A stretch of DNA of 64,000 nucleotides from Hericium rajendrae (lineage: Eukaryota > Basidiomycota > Agaricomycetes > Russulales > Hericiaceae). A program made the position numbers and the translations under genes. Below, one piece after another: positions 46,589 to 59,458 of the stretch (positions are counted from its first letter, which is position 1; each line of letters starts with the position of its first letter). The notes beneath the pieces are model-generated. The model was given only the letters and a program-made list of their open reading frames with translations, was not told the origin of the DNA and searched no databases. The stretch is from the NCBI GenBank assembly GCA_033439255.1, contig CM065883.1, positions 744,001 to 808,000 of the forward strand, given 5' to 3'.

Positions 46589-48742
46589 TCACTGAGCCTT
46601 GCTGAACCATTTCTTAAGATTTGTTTGGCCATTGGCCTCGATGACTTTCTTGACGACGTCCCGCTCCACCGTGCATTTGTGGCGTACGAATTCCCGCCGG
46701 GTATTGGCAGAAGCAGCTGAAAGGGGAACGAAGACCCTCGTCGAGACGAGGTGTTCGAACGCCTGTCAAAACAAATGAATACTTCCGTTTCAGGTGCAAG
46801 ACGGATGATCCGACTTACGGTCATGAGTACCTCACGGCTGCACCGTACCATTCCAATGCCCCCTCCTTCCACTTGAACGGGGGCAGAAAGTGAGGTACGC
46901 AACTGCGTTCGGAACGATTCATACAACATCTCGAATGTCACCGTGTCATGCCCGGCGGTCTCGGCATGTGTGGCCGCTATAAGCAAACAAATAACTGGGT
47001 ATGATGATGCTGAGACCCTAAATGAGCCATCGTACAATGTCTTGACGAAAGGCCAACGTACCAGAGAGAAAGGGAATGAAGACGGGCCACATTGCCCTGC
47101 GGTGGCAGCACCGAGTAGAGACGCAGTTGGGAATGGCCTAGCGGGTGAAAGACTCATGATCAAAGCAGTCTGCAGAAATATAAGAGGAGGATACGGATGA
47201 CGGTTTGGTTACACGGACCAAAATTTGGGACAATTTGCGGACGTCCCTCGTGATGCCAAAGGTATCAGCAAAAGATTCCTTCACGGAACGTTCCGCCAAG
47301 AACAGCGCGATGGTTGTAGACCATTGGTCGATCCATTCTTCATGTTCTGTTTCGATTGGAGTGCATAGAACAGCGCGCGTTATGTGATTCCAATCTGATA
47401 GTCTGGTGGGAGGCGCAGTCCGAAGTATGCGTCCAGAGAATCGGCTTTTTACTCTCTTCTCCAGAAGATTGATGGTATCGACGCGCGTGGTTGTACCGAT
47501 AACCACGATGCCTTTACTACCTTTGCCGGCCCGACAGCTCTGAGCCGTGTCTAGAAGACAATATAAGAGTGCTTGACGGCCGTGCAGAGCGAAAAGGTCG
47601 AACGAATCTAGAATAACGATCGTGGGTCGCGAAAGGGTAGGAAGGGCGGATATAAGTGCAGGAAGATGCGTTGAGGGAGGAAGGGCAACAGAGGGATCGG
47701 TCTCAACGAAGGGATTCGCGTCCTCATCCGAGTTTGTATCAAGTTCTGTGACTATAGTGCTCCCGGTCTGTTTCGCTAATTGCCTCGCGATTTCTCGCAT
47801 AGCGAGTCGGTCGTTCTGCTGTACATGGCCTGATAATCTAATCACAATGGGTGTTTGTGATAGCGATGTGATGGCTACTTCTATAAGCTAGATGAGGATC
47901 GTGTCAATCTCCGGAACAGCAGGAGAACAAGGAGAGCGTACACATGATTTTCCACTCCCCCGTGGTCCAATGAGAAGGCAGCTGTTCCCTTCGCCACGCT
48001 CGACAGTGCCCAACAGAAGCTCCCTCAGCTGCCTTAATGCTACAGCATTTGCGGGCGAGTCATCTTCACCATGCCTTTCCAGTTCAACAGGCAAAGGATT
48101 GCGTAACGCAGTGAGCATCGCACGTTTTTGCGCATGGAGGCACGAATGAAGATGCTCAGGGAGCGTATGCGGACGAGCGGGCGATGTCAGTGGGACAAGA
48201 GTCCGAGTTCTGCGAGAAGGAGTAGCAGGGGTATTCGTTAATGGCTGTAGAGGAACTGGCGGAGGGAACAATGGAAGTGAAGAAGCATTGGTTACATTGG
48301 GTCTTTTCCTGCTCTGCGTCGGCTGGGGAGACTGCGAAGGGGATCGTGCGATAGTGCGAGGTTTATTATGATGTCGTGGGGTCACTATCTCCACAGAATG
48401 CATGATCATACGCGGGGCATTCGTCCGCGGTGGTGTCTTCTGAGCCTGCGAGCGTCGTTTCGACGGAGACAATAGCAATTCGTCGGCATCATTATCAGAA
48501 TGTGTAGAATTGTCCTGGACTGGCAAGTAATGTCTCGGATTACGTTTCTCCTCGCCTGCACTGTCCTCATCGAATGACGGAAGAGTTGCAGCCTTCTTTC
48601 CAGGCGGTCGACCGCGTCGCGTTGGCACTGTGGGAGCAGCGGCTGGAATAGATGGCTCTGCTGCAGTGGCGCGTGTACGTCGCCTTGTCGCGGGTGGCTC
48701 TATATCGGTGAGCGTTGACGGGGCTTTTCGTTTGGGGGGCAT
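46589..48742 (-). CDS. ORC4: Origin recognition complex subunit 4 (ORC4)
   Basis: AAA+ subunit of the complex that marks replication origins and loads MCM. ATG 48742-48740 (MPPKRKAPSTLTDIEPPA) starts a disordered N-terminus with an AT-hook-like RRGRPPGKK and clusters of SP/TP sites (possible CDK sites). The ATPase core follows: HLHSCLHAQKRAML, Walker A GPRGSGKS, Walker B TIVILDSFDLFA, sensor-like VVIGTTTRVD, then ITRAVLCTPIE. The winged-helix C-terminus reads FEMLYESFRTQLRTS, AFEHLVSTRVFVPLS and KKWFSKAQ at TGA 46591-46589. Introns interrupt after GKSC, after RVTK and in the C-terminal half. It shares a 150 bp divergent promoter with MED20. Confidence 0.95.
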
Positions 48743-48892
48743 GATGGTGGTGGAGAGTTGAAGACTGTTACAGACTTGCAGCTCGTCAGCCTCTGACCGC
48801 GACGGCCGATGTGACATCAGTCACGCCTGTCTCACGTGAAACAATGGCGCGTCCTGTCACAGCAGCGCAGGCGTCGTCCTTTGCATTGCACC

Positions 48893-49946
48893 ATGGGCAT
48901 TACGGGGTGAGTGTTCCAACCCTGTGCTGTTTCAGACTGATTCTCACGAATAAGTGACTAGATTGGCCAGGTGGATCAATGCCCCGACCTCTGGGTTGGA
49001 TCTCATACACGAAAACATCATGCGTAATCACAATGTCGGTGGTTGCTCTACGTTCCGTTCTCGTTTGTGCACAGACAACTTGAGTCTTACATCTTTTGTT
49101 CAGGGCCAGTACCGAAGTCATTGGAAGCTACAAATACGATCTTATAGATCGATGCCAAGCGCAGGACAGCAACCTCACGTTGAGCGTACGATGTGTGCCT
49201 TGACAATGGAGAATAATGTCTTTGTGCTGCTCGACGACCCTTATGCACCCACACGTGCAGATATTCTGCCGCCATCGGATCCATCCATCAAACCTTACGA
49301 GCCACCGCATTATCGAAATACGTTCCTCACGCTCAGCCCTCCGAGTGCTCTGGAAGGATTGCTCGCCCTTCTCCGTGCAAAATGGATATCAGCGCGACAG
49401 GCTGCGCCGGGACCATCACAGAGTCGGCATGTCTCTCACCATCAACTTACTATTGAGGGTGGTATTTTTGCCATCGGAAATGACTGGATTGTCCGCGCTG
49501 GAAACGTCATACTCGCGGGCGGCGCGGTGAAAGGGATGCTTCTTGAGGTAAGTCCGGCAAACTCTTCTGATGAATTGTGCATTCGACATCCCCAGGCAGA
49601 ATATCTCCCAGTGCCAACGATGAGCTCTCAACCTGCGGACAAGACTTCCGAACTCTTGTCGAACCTCCTGCTATCCGTGCTCCCCAATGTTCGCGATGCA
49701 AAGACTGTTGCTGTGACCATCAGCGACGCTCAGTGGGAAGATGTGCTTTGGGACCGAGAAGAAGAGCAGAATGAACAGCTTCAAGCAGAAGCTAAGAAGG
49801 ATCGCGACGAGGTGGTTGACGATCTTTACGTCGTCGACGATGAGGATGTCCCTGTCCAGAAAAAAGGAGACTGGACCGGAGTCGACAGAGATCGTCGGTC
49901 GGCATACTTGATCGTCGGTGCGCTTAAGTCAGAGGGCCTAGTCTAG
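48893..49946 (+). CDS. MED20: Mediator complex subunit 20 (MED20/SRB2)
   Basis: Head-module subunit of Mediator, bridging activators and RNA polymerase II. The first exon encodes only MGIT (ATG 48893), then VTRLARWINAPTSGLDLIHE. After a second intron come GQYRSHWKLQIRSYRSM, VERTMCALTMENNVFVLLDD, GGIFAIGNDWIVRAGNVILA and GGAVKGMLLE, the two-strand pattern of the TATA-binding-protein-like MED20 barrel. After a third intron the C-terminal part is longer than in animals and acidic (EEEQNEQLQAE, VVDDEDVPVQKK); stop TAG 49944-49946. The start and overall pattern match MED20; sequence conservation in this family is low, so confidence is not maximal. Confidence 0.83.
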
Positions 49947-50567
49947 CCCTTTGCACACGTTCACCGATAACCCGGGCTAGTTCAAATCACATCCATAAAT
50001 TGAGATTCACTGGTAAGTCGCATTGATGACTATTAGTCTCGCGCTTACATGTGCTTATGGGAAGGAGACTGCGTTGATACAACGTGTGGACCGCAGTGGC
50101 ATGTTGGGTCACTCTGTGGAGTGGTCATGAATTTCGGACTGCGTAGAGCGCTCCAGCTAGTTGCTCCCACCACATCACCTGGTCGATCCCTTGTGGTCTA
50201 CTGTCCGTCTTGACTGATGATGCATACAATAGGAATATGCTTTGATTATGTACAATAAGTCTTACGGCGAACAGCGACAACCATGCGGCCGAGGTGCCCA
50301 TTGATTGTACATGCGTCCGTCGCGGATTGCAAGCGAGAAGTTGGCTGTGCAGATGATCGATTGGCCACCGTCGCGAAGCGCTCATAAGCGAGGGGAAGCG
50401 CCGGGACGAGCCATGTGCCTGCGCCAGGGCACAGGTTGGCCCTCCCAAGCCAGGGATCCCGGAGCTGCTGTAAAGAAGCTCATGGCTCTACAATTGCAAA
50501 CGCTCGGAACGTGAGACCCCCCTTCCAGCGCTCTCTCCCTCCTCCCTCCATTCACCACCACGTCTTA
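49947..50567. other. Intergenic, nothing recognised
   Basis: About 620 bp between MED20 and the Ser/Pro-rich gene, both plus strand. The last 50 bases before the next ATG are C/T-rich (CTCTCTCCCTCCTCCCTCC), a plausible transcription-start region. Confidence 0.4.
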
Positions 50568-51775
50568 ATGTTCTCTGAGCCTGATAGCCCCACCGACTTC
50601 GAGCCACCCCCGCCTGCATACGAGGCTTCTCAGCAGGGGTTGGATCAGAAGGTTTCTCGTGCGATCCAACGATCCTTGGCTGAGCCGTCGCCCGTAGTTG
50701 ACGAGAATGGGTGGCCCATCTACGATGCCACTGCATTTGAGGCTACGGCCGCGAGCTACGAGACGTTGGGTACAGGGTCGTCGATGATGCCTAATGGCCA
50801 TGTGCAAGACGTCTATAAGGGCGCAGGCGACGTGAAACTGTCGGTCTCAACGTCTGGCGTTACGCCGCTTCGCATCAGGAAACGTGGGGGACAGAGGGAA
50901 GATGCATCACAGGACGCGGCGTCAGGACAGCGAACGCAAAGAACAGCCGTTGACCGGTCCACATCACCTCCACCAGCATTGACACCCACCCGAAGTTCTT
51001 GGGATGACCCTTCATTTGACGATGTGGTGCGCTTAACGCCTCATCCCGACTCGAGACCATCCTCGCCACTATCTTCACCTCCCACCAATGCCACTGATCT
51101 ACCTGAGCGAAGCCTTTCACCTCTGTCACGGCAATCTCACCTGCCAACTCCTGCGCGACGAAGAAGTCCGCGTCGTTCATACGCCGGTCAATCACTCCTC
51201 ACTTCGCGCTTGGACTTCGATCCTTCGCAGGCCTACAAGCATTCGTCAGACCAGGCGGACATGCAGGCCCCCACGACGTATGATGCAACGGCTTTCTACA
51301 AGTCAGTCCTTTCCTATTGGATGGAAAGCACCTTTCTGATGCCATTGCCTCTTTCAGCCAATCTGTCGCATACCACTTGTCAGACGGTACACCTACACCC
51401 TCACGGCAGTTAAACAGATCGACACCGTGCGTATCGTCCTTTCAATACCCGTATGTGAGCTAACAGAATATCAGATCCAGCACTTCCCAATACCATTTGC
51501 CCCGCCAATCCATGTCTGCTTCGTCGTCGCAGCTTACATCGTCATTTAGCAACATGTCATTAACACCATCTTCCAACTCCACGCGCTCCGCGTCTCCGCG
51601 GCCCCCTTCGACTCTTCCCCCAGGTACAGAGTATCACCGACCTGCATTTCCTCCCGGGGGTCGAGGACCACCGAGTGGCGATGCTGGTGCTAGGGCGAGT
51701 AGAAGTCCAAGTGGACCCCGATGGGCTACCAGTGAGGCACAGATGGTGAGAGACCTTTACAGGGCTCGCAACTAG
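50568..51775 (+). CDS. Unrecognised Ser/Pro-rich protein
   Basis: No family recognised. ATG 50568 (MFSEPDSPTDFEPPPPAYEA, with a PPPPAY motif of WW-ligand type) opens a protein of about 365 residues in three exons; the intron before NQSVAYHL and the one inside RSTPSSTS keep the frame. It contains two similar YDATAF motifs (WPIYDATAFEATAA and TTYDATAFYN), many SP/TP and SSP motifs, and ends WATSEAQMVRDLYRARN at TAG 51773-51775. No transmembrane segment or signal peptide. The composition suggests a disordered, phosphorylated cytoplasmic or nuclear protein. The repeated YDATAF and the conserved-looking C-terminal helix are the most likely functional parts. Confidence 0.72.
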
Positions 51776-52221
51776 CCGGAACAGCGAAGTATGGCAATCC
51801 TTCTCTATGCAGTGCTTTGGCACATCACGATTGTAGCAACTACCAGTACTTATTGTACTTATACCTTGAAGCGTGTTTGCTTCCTTGGATTATACCGGAC
51901 GGTCGTATTGTACGCTAGATTGTAGAGATGGTTGTCTCTCGTCTTTTGAAGCCAGCTATTATACCGTACCATGCTTCCACATTTCATCTTCCTAGCTTTT
52001 GCATATGTTTTTCTTGTTCGTGATCACGATACGCAGTGCGGGATGTCTATGGCTCCATATGCACATATGCTAGTCTGTTAGGCAGAGAACATTTCCGGGG
52101 TGCTCTTGAGCATGGTTGCACGTGCCCGTGTCGGGAAAGCACAGCGGCCGCTGCCGAGCGTTGCTTGCACCTCGTTTAGAGCAGATTGTTAACTGCAATA
52201 GCACCGCGTATACCAACTCTA
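51776..52221. other. Intergenic: NDR kinase promoter
   Basis: About 445 bp between the Ser/Pro-rich gene and the kinase, both plus strand. No gene recognised; 5' leader exons of the kinase may lie here. Confidence 0.4.
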
Positions 52222-54091
<1,870 letters not shown>

Positions 54092-54336
54092 GCCATGGAG
54101 GATACCCTTGGGATGCAGCAGGTCTGCGCGAGCTACGACGCCCCATCAGTCATTTATCGTGCGTGATTATAGTACTTGTTTCGTAGGAAGTATCCTATCC
54201 ATCTACATAGCACGATGTTACCCAAATCCATTGTTACATGCTTGATTCTGCAAAAAAGTTGATAAACCGATGACCCGAACAAACTGTACAATACATACAT
54301 TACAAAAGCGGCCGTCTCATGGCCGGCAACAGACAG

Positions 54337-57300
54337 CTACATTTTGCGAGGCTGCAATGAAGGCCTCATCTGCACGAAATCACATCAATAGAGGTTCAAT
54401 AATATGCACGAAAGAGGCTTACCATCTCGAGAAACACCGGCAATAGTTCAGGGATGTGCGTCAGATCAGGCGGCTTCAAGGCATCGACTGGCCGTTTCGC
54501 TTGTTTCGACGGCGATCCTCCGGCAGGCAAATCATGTCCGGAGGGGTATCGAGTCTGCATACGTTCCGATGGTCTTTTAGACGGAGTCCCGGGGCTTGGT
54601 GGTAATGGCTTCGACCTCGCTGACAGAGGGATATCCTTCGGCAGCGGCGGGACAGGCGGCACGTCCACGCTCTTTCGCGAGCTCCCCGAGGCGGTTCCAT
54701 TGCCTGACAAAATCAGCGACCTAGATTTCCGGAGAGGCAGTGACAAGAGACGAGATCGAGACCGCCGGTGGGGTACTTGTTGCTGTGCTTGTGGTGATGA
54801 CGGTGACCCAGGGGTAGTCTCCATAATGGGGAACGCGGTACGTGGGGGGCGAAGACTGCGAGAGGTAGTATGCGAGCGTGCCACGCTCCGCGTATGGTCG
54901 CTTTCGTCGGACTCCTCCTCGCTGCTGTCGTCCGTGACGTACTCGTACTCGCTGCTCGACCCAGACGTGTCCTCCTCGTCCTCCTCATCCTCGGCAGCCA
55001 GCTCCTCTGCATCGCCCCGCATGATCTCACTGAAGCTGAAATCCTTGACGACGCCTTGGACAAGAACCTGTGCGGTTTCCTCGTCCGCTGTGGCATCTGC
55101 GCCCTGGCCGTTGCCGAACCGCCGCCGGATCTTGCTCTCATATGCGATCTTGAGTTTGTAGTGGTAGAGCGCCACAGTGTCAAGCTCCTTCAAGATCTCC
55201 CTGCGCTCTGTTCCCATGTGAGGGAGCAAGAACTCCAAGCTGATCGGCTCTCCCAGGCCTTCACGTACGACAGTCAGGAAAAGCTCGATCCAACGCATGA
55301 GGCCGGTGAAGAGGCTCTCGCCCTTGGAATGGACCTTATGGACGAAATGGTAGAATGATTGTTCGTGCCTTTGTATGAGATTGATGAAAACCTCTACTGT
55401 TTTCCGTGGATCTTCCTGGCCGACTGTTCCAGATTGTTATCAGCATGTATCCCGACAAAGACCTGACACGCTTACTTTCTTCAACCGACTCAACCGTCTT
55501 GATGAGGTCATTGATGAACGTTTGAAAGTCCCCCAGAGAGTCGGCAATACTTGCTGCTCTGTAAACCTGTGCCAGGGGCGAGTAGAAGATCGTGATGATG
55601 TCTTTCAAAAGATCCGCAGTGTTTCCCTAAAAACACGAAAGACATATCAAATCCGACTCGGATGTCAAGGCGGCGACGGACTTACCTCGAAGATCAGAGC
55701 GATGAGCTGCTCCTTGTCCCGGAGTTTCGCAAAGAGTGTCGTCAATAGACTGAGATCCTCAAAGAACCAGGCATCTTCGTTTGGCGGACCATCATCATCA
55801 TCCGAATCGTTGAGCATCTCTTTGTAGGCGAGGTACTCCTTGTGTGCCCGATGAGACCGACCCACGCGTTGCATTTGCGCGCGATTGAGAACTGGCTCTT
55901 CACCCGATCGGAGCACGGCTGCCAAAAGGTGCATTTCTTCAGAGGCTATGGCATGTCAATCAATGATCAGTCAACGAGATCGATGTGCACTGATCTCAAC
56001 GTCTGTTACATACCGGCGTCAGCCCTATAGATAGCCTGAATTTCTTTCGGCGCATACACATACTGCCGAATCTTCTCGCAGATCAGAGGGTCGTCGACTT
56101 TGTCCTTAACAGCTTCAATGTCTTCTTCGAGCGCTTTGACCTCTTCGGTGAGAGAGCTCGTAAACATCCTAATGGGACAGAGTGAACAAAGCATGATCAT
56201 CGTTGCGGGTCTCGGACTTACTTCTGCAGCAGACTGGCTCCCCCGAAAGGTTTGGCCAAGAATAGATCCAAAACAGCTGACAAGATGCATAAGTCAGAAA
56301 TCCAATTGCGAAAGCAGAAACATCCTACTTCTTATCATACTGACAGGATTACTGATTTTGAGGGCCGTCTTCAGCATGAAATAAGGCATCAAGCCGTGAA
56401 TCCGCTTGAGACCAGCTAATGTCTCCGATGCATCATCGGCAGCAACGAAATGTTGGAAGACCGTCGATGCCATGCTTTCGTAGGGAATGAGCTTTCGTCA
56501 CGGTGGGGGTATGGCCTGACTCACGATATGCGCGCCCATTCCATAACGCCTTGAAATTCCGGCGGTAAATCTCGGACGTTGTCTGTTGTCTTGATAACAG
56601 AGAACATATGCGTCAATCCATCTACAAGATAGGATGAGTCCAAAGTAGATACTTCTGAATATTAGTAATAAATGGACCTTTGCCCATGATTTCGCCCTTG
56701 ACGCTCTTAATGGTGTCGCGTAAAGTGTCCACGCGGTTGGCAACCTCCTTCGCAAAATGCTGACGACCTTCTTCTCGTACTCTGTCCGCCTCCTCGCGTC
56801 GCTGCGCATCCTCGAGTTCCTCTTGTGTGAGCCTTGTGGGACCGGACAACAAAAACGATTGTAGCACAGGCGAAGAGGCTATAGTCGGTATGTTCAGTAA
56901 TGCGTGGAGGTATGCCCGCAGAGTGAGTCTATTCTTCTCTCTGGAGAGACGACCGGGAATGATGTTTGAGGACATGGAGGGTGAGATTGGCAGGGAATCG
57001 GCACTGTTGCTGGGATCACTGCGGCTCGGCGTCGGACTCAAGGGTGTGGATGGAGGAGCATTGACACATGTACGATCTTTCGGGGGAGGAGGTCGGATCA
57101 TTTCCTCAGGGTGTGCTTTCCGGAGCTGTATCGACATTTTAGTTGACGGACCGCGGAGAATGAAATCATCCTCACTTCGTCGGCCAACGTTCGGAAGTCC
57201 CCGTACCTTCGGGAGACGAAGACATCAGGTTGTCGTGAACGCCGTGTGCGCACGATGAACTCCTAATTCAAGGCGTTGGACGCTTGTAGGGTTTTAATGA

Positions 57301-58071
57301 AGACCCAGCACACACCTGATGTACTCTGCTTCTCAATCGTCCCTTCTCAATTACGGTACGCACACAAACAACGTTAACCTCAAGGGTGTCACGAATCTTC
57401 AAAAGCCGTGCTTGCCGCTTCTTCGCCAAGTATTCAAGCCTGTCCAGATCACTCTGCTTTAAGCGGACGACCTCCTCGTGCTCTGCAATCCTGAGTGCAT
57501 AATTGACGAAGAGGGCGAAATTACGCTCGATTTTCGCGACGAGCTTTGTGGCTCCGGCCCCTTCAGGCTCTCCTGAGGCATCGTCCAGACCAGTGGAAGT
57601 CGAGAGGTTCCGAGACACGACGGATGCCACGAATGGCTGGACTTTTTCCGGGAAGAAGTCCTTCGGCGCTGATGCCAGGAAGGGGAAAGTGAGGACGTAT
57701 TGCTGGAAGATGTAGCGCAGGAAAGGGAGATCCAATCGTGGTGCATCCTTGGGAGGAGGCGAGAATGGGGAGCCTAGATAAGATAGAGTGGAAACATTAT
57801 TAGGAGCACTGGAGATGATCGCTTGCAGCTCTCGATTGAACTGGAGTTGGATGAGAGTTTTCTTGAGATAATGGGCTCGTACGGGCGTTAAAGAGTCGTC
57901 ATTGTCAGTGGAATTATTAACGGATGGTGGAGGGGACGAGAAGAGTGGAGGATCGGCGGCAGCAGGTTCCGCGAAGGGAGATGGGGATGCAGACGCAGGT
58001 GGCGAGATAGTGTCCTGGAGATCTAATGGTGTGGGCGGTAATTCGCGAGTAGGGCTTCGTGCTGAAGCCAT
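54337..58071 (-). CDS. PX-domain protein with PXB and DUF3818 (yeast Ypr097w/Lec1-like)
   Basis: Phosphoinositide-binding protein related to yeast Ypr097w. ATG 58071-58069 (MASARSPTRELPPTPLDL). The N-terminal PX-associated domain spans LTPVRAHYLKKTLIQLQFN to FFPEKVQPFVASVV. A split PX domain follows: EFIVRTRRSR, SRRYGDFRTLADE|LRKAHP, then RPPPPKDR and IIPGRLSREKNRLTLRAYL. The DUF3818 helical region follows (LPPEFQGVMEWARIS, LMPYFMLKTALKI, VLDLFLAKPFGG, RSHRAHKEYLAYKEML). The C-terminal third is acidic then basic/Ser-rich (EDEEDEEDTSGSSSEYEY, SRSRLLSLPLRKSRS) with SH3-type Pro motifs. Stop TAG 54339-54337 after a short last exon. Likely acts at membranes in lipid transport or cortex organisation (inference). 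Confidence 0.88.
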
Positions 58072-58392
58072 TTCTGCGCCGGGTAAATTGTGTTATGAGA
58101 AGGTGTAGAGGTGTGCTTATCCCATGTGTGCAGAGAGGAGGTACGGAGTTGGTACGGAGGGTCTCAGCCTGAGCTTCATTAGGCACACTGACCCGCACTG
58201 ACGTCCATCATCCTCCGGCCAGAGCCGGCATCGCAGCGAATGGCTCCGCAATCTCATTCCGGGCCCGCCAACGTGCGCACATCCCACGACGCGAACAGTC
58301 GATCTTTTGACATCATAGAACGACGAAAGACAACAAGATTTTACGATGGCCAATCCAGCATACACTATGCGACAAGTATGTAAGAAAGCAAG
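58072..58392. other. Intergenic: promoter of the PX gene
   Basis: About 320 bp between two minus-strand genes. No coding pattern recognised. Confidence 0.4.
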
Positions 58393-59061
58393 CTATGGAA
58401 CATACACTCCTGCCCCCTGATACGTTCTCCCGTTCTCGTCCAACAGCTTCTTAAGCTTCCCTGCAATGCCTCGAATAGCATCTCGACACTCGTCCAAGCC
58501 CGTCCAGTTCGCGCTGACCGTCCAGCACTCGGAGCAAGCCTTTGAGGCCGCATTGACCGTCTCCAGCTCGAGTTCCCTCGGGCGTGCAGCGCGACAACTA
58601 CGTCGACAAGTCGATTGAAACCAACAACCCACGTCGTCCCTCCGCTTGTGAGGTTCATGGTGGTGTCCGTCACCAAGTAGGACGACGACAAACCGAGGCA
58701 CTGGCGGAGGACCCCTTGATCGATGCTCGCAGATTGTTGGTTCATGCGCGACAACACATTGAGGACAAAGCCTTCGTAGCTCGTGGCTGGCTTCATCGAA
58801 TCGGACTGGCCGGAGGACCAAGGAGTTACAACTGCTGCCGAGACTTTCAGAAAGGCAAGCGTACCATGGTGGCCAGTCGCAAATAACGCGCAGATATAGA
58901 TGCGTATCCTGCCTGCTGTAGACGATAGCGAAATCAGCCGGGAGAATAATTCGACTGAGGAACAACAAGCTCACCAAAATGTCTTTTTCGGCTGGAGCGA
59001 AGCGTGTATGGGCTCCAGGCGGAATGGTGAGACCTATCAGCAGCGCCAAATGGACCCGCAA
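58393..59061 (-). CDS. Unrecognised conserved-looking protein, two frame breaks
   Basis: I do not recognise the family. Reading down the minus strand: LALLIGLTIPPGAHTRFAPA, intron 58916-58974, QAGYASISARYLRLATMVRL, then VSAAVVTPWSSGQSDSMKP, YEGFVLNVLSRMNQQSASID, VTDTTMNLTSGGTTWVVGFN, LVDVVVALHA, ELELETVNAASKACSECW and KKLLDENGRTYQGAGVYVP, stop TAG 58395-58393. The frame must shift once near 58848 (TTCTGAAAG reads well as Phe-Trp-Lys with one extra G) and once at 58575-58582 (a CCC/GGG run). The coding style between the breaks is sound, which favours sequence error over pseudogene. The 5' exon was not found; the first ATG in any frame, at 59068, is in the wrong frame. Helical, with no signal for secretion. 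Confidence 0.6.
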   Translation of the reverse strand: MRVHLALLIGLTIPPGAHTRFAPAEKDILVSLLFLSRIILPADFAIVYSRQDTHLYLRVICDWPPWYACLSESLGSSCNSLVLRPVRFDEASHELRRLCPQCVVAHEPTICEHRSRGPPPVPRFVVVLLGDGHHHEPHKRRDDVGCWFQSTCRRSCRAARPRELELETVNAASKACSECWTVSANWTGLDECRDAIRGIAGKLKKLLDENGRTYQGAGVYVP

Positions 59062-59458
59062 GCAGCATAGAATATGAGGCCTTAAGGTTAAAGGTTACAA
59101 GTCAGACAGGCGGCTAAGCTGTCATGGGAAGTTCGAAGCAAGATGCCCCAGCAGGTGCAGGATTTGTCGACCAGAGAAAAGTCCAATAGAGCTACTTATC
59201 GAGACCGGAATTTACATCATGGATCGCCCTGCACATGAGCATCATGGACGGAGATAGATGTGTTGCGGTTGTGGGACAACGGCGGCTACGATCATGATGC
59301 GCCGGACGCCCCGCCTTCGGTCCATTTTAGGAAGGATGTCGCCCGCGCGCTCGACACTTGCGTGCCCTGGCGCGTCTGATACGCGTCGCTGCTCCTCCGA
59401 CTCGGATTGTCCACTAACGTTCCGTACGGCCCCTCGGTTTAGGTTTCCTTCCCTCCAG
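59062..59458. other. Divergent intergenic region upstream of CCDC47
   Basis: About 400 bp. It probably contains the missing first exon of the minus-strand unknown gene and the CCDC47 promoter; no convincing exon could be chosen. The sequence becomes noticeably more GC-rich from about 59.3 kb on. Confidence 0.35.

Noticed and set aside
54454-55161. 235-codon plus-strand frame opposite the PX-protein tail
   Set aside because: Ser- and Val-rich mirror of the acidic and Ser-rich coding strand; no independent gene signals.
58977-59068. Alternative start ATG 59068-59066 for the minus-strand unknown gene
   Set aside because: It can be joined in frame to part of the next exon, but the resulting N-terminus lacks the coherent LALLIGLTIPPGAHTRF pattern; a missing upstream exon plus a one-base error is the better reading.
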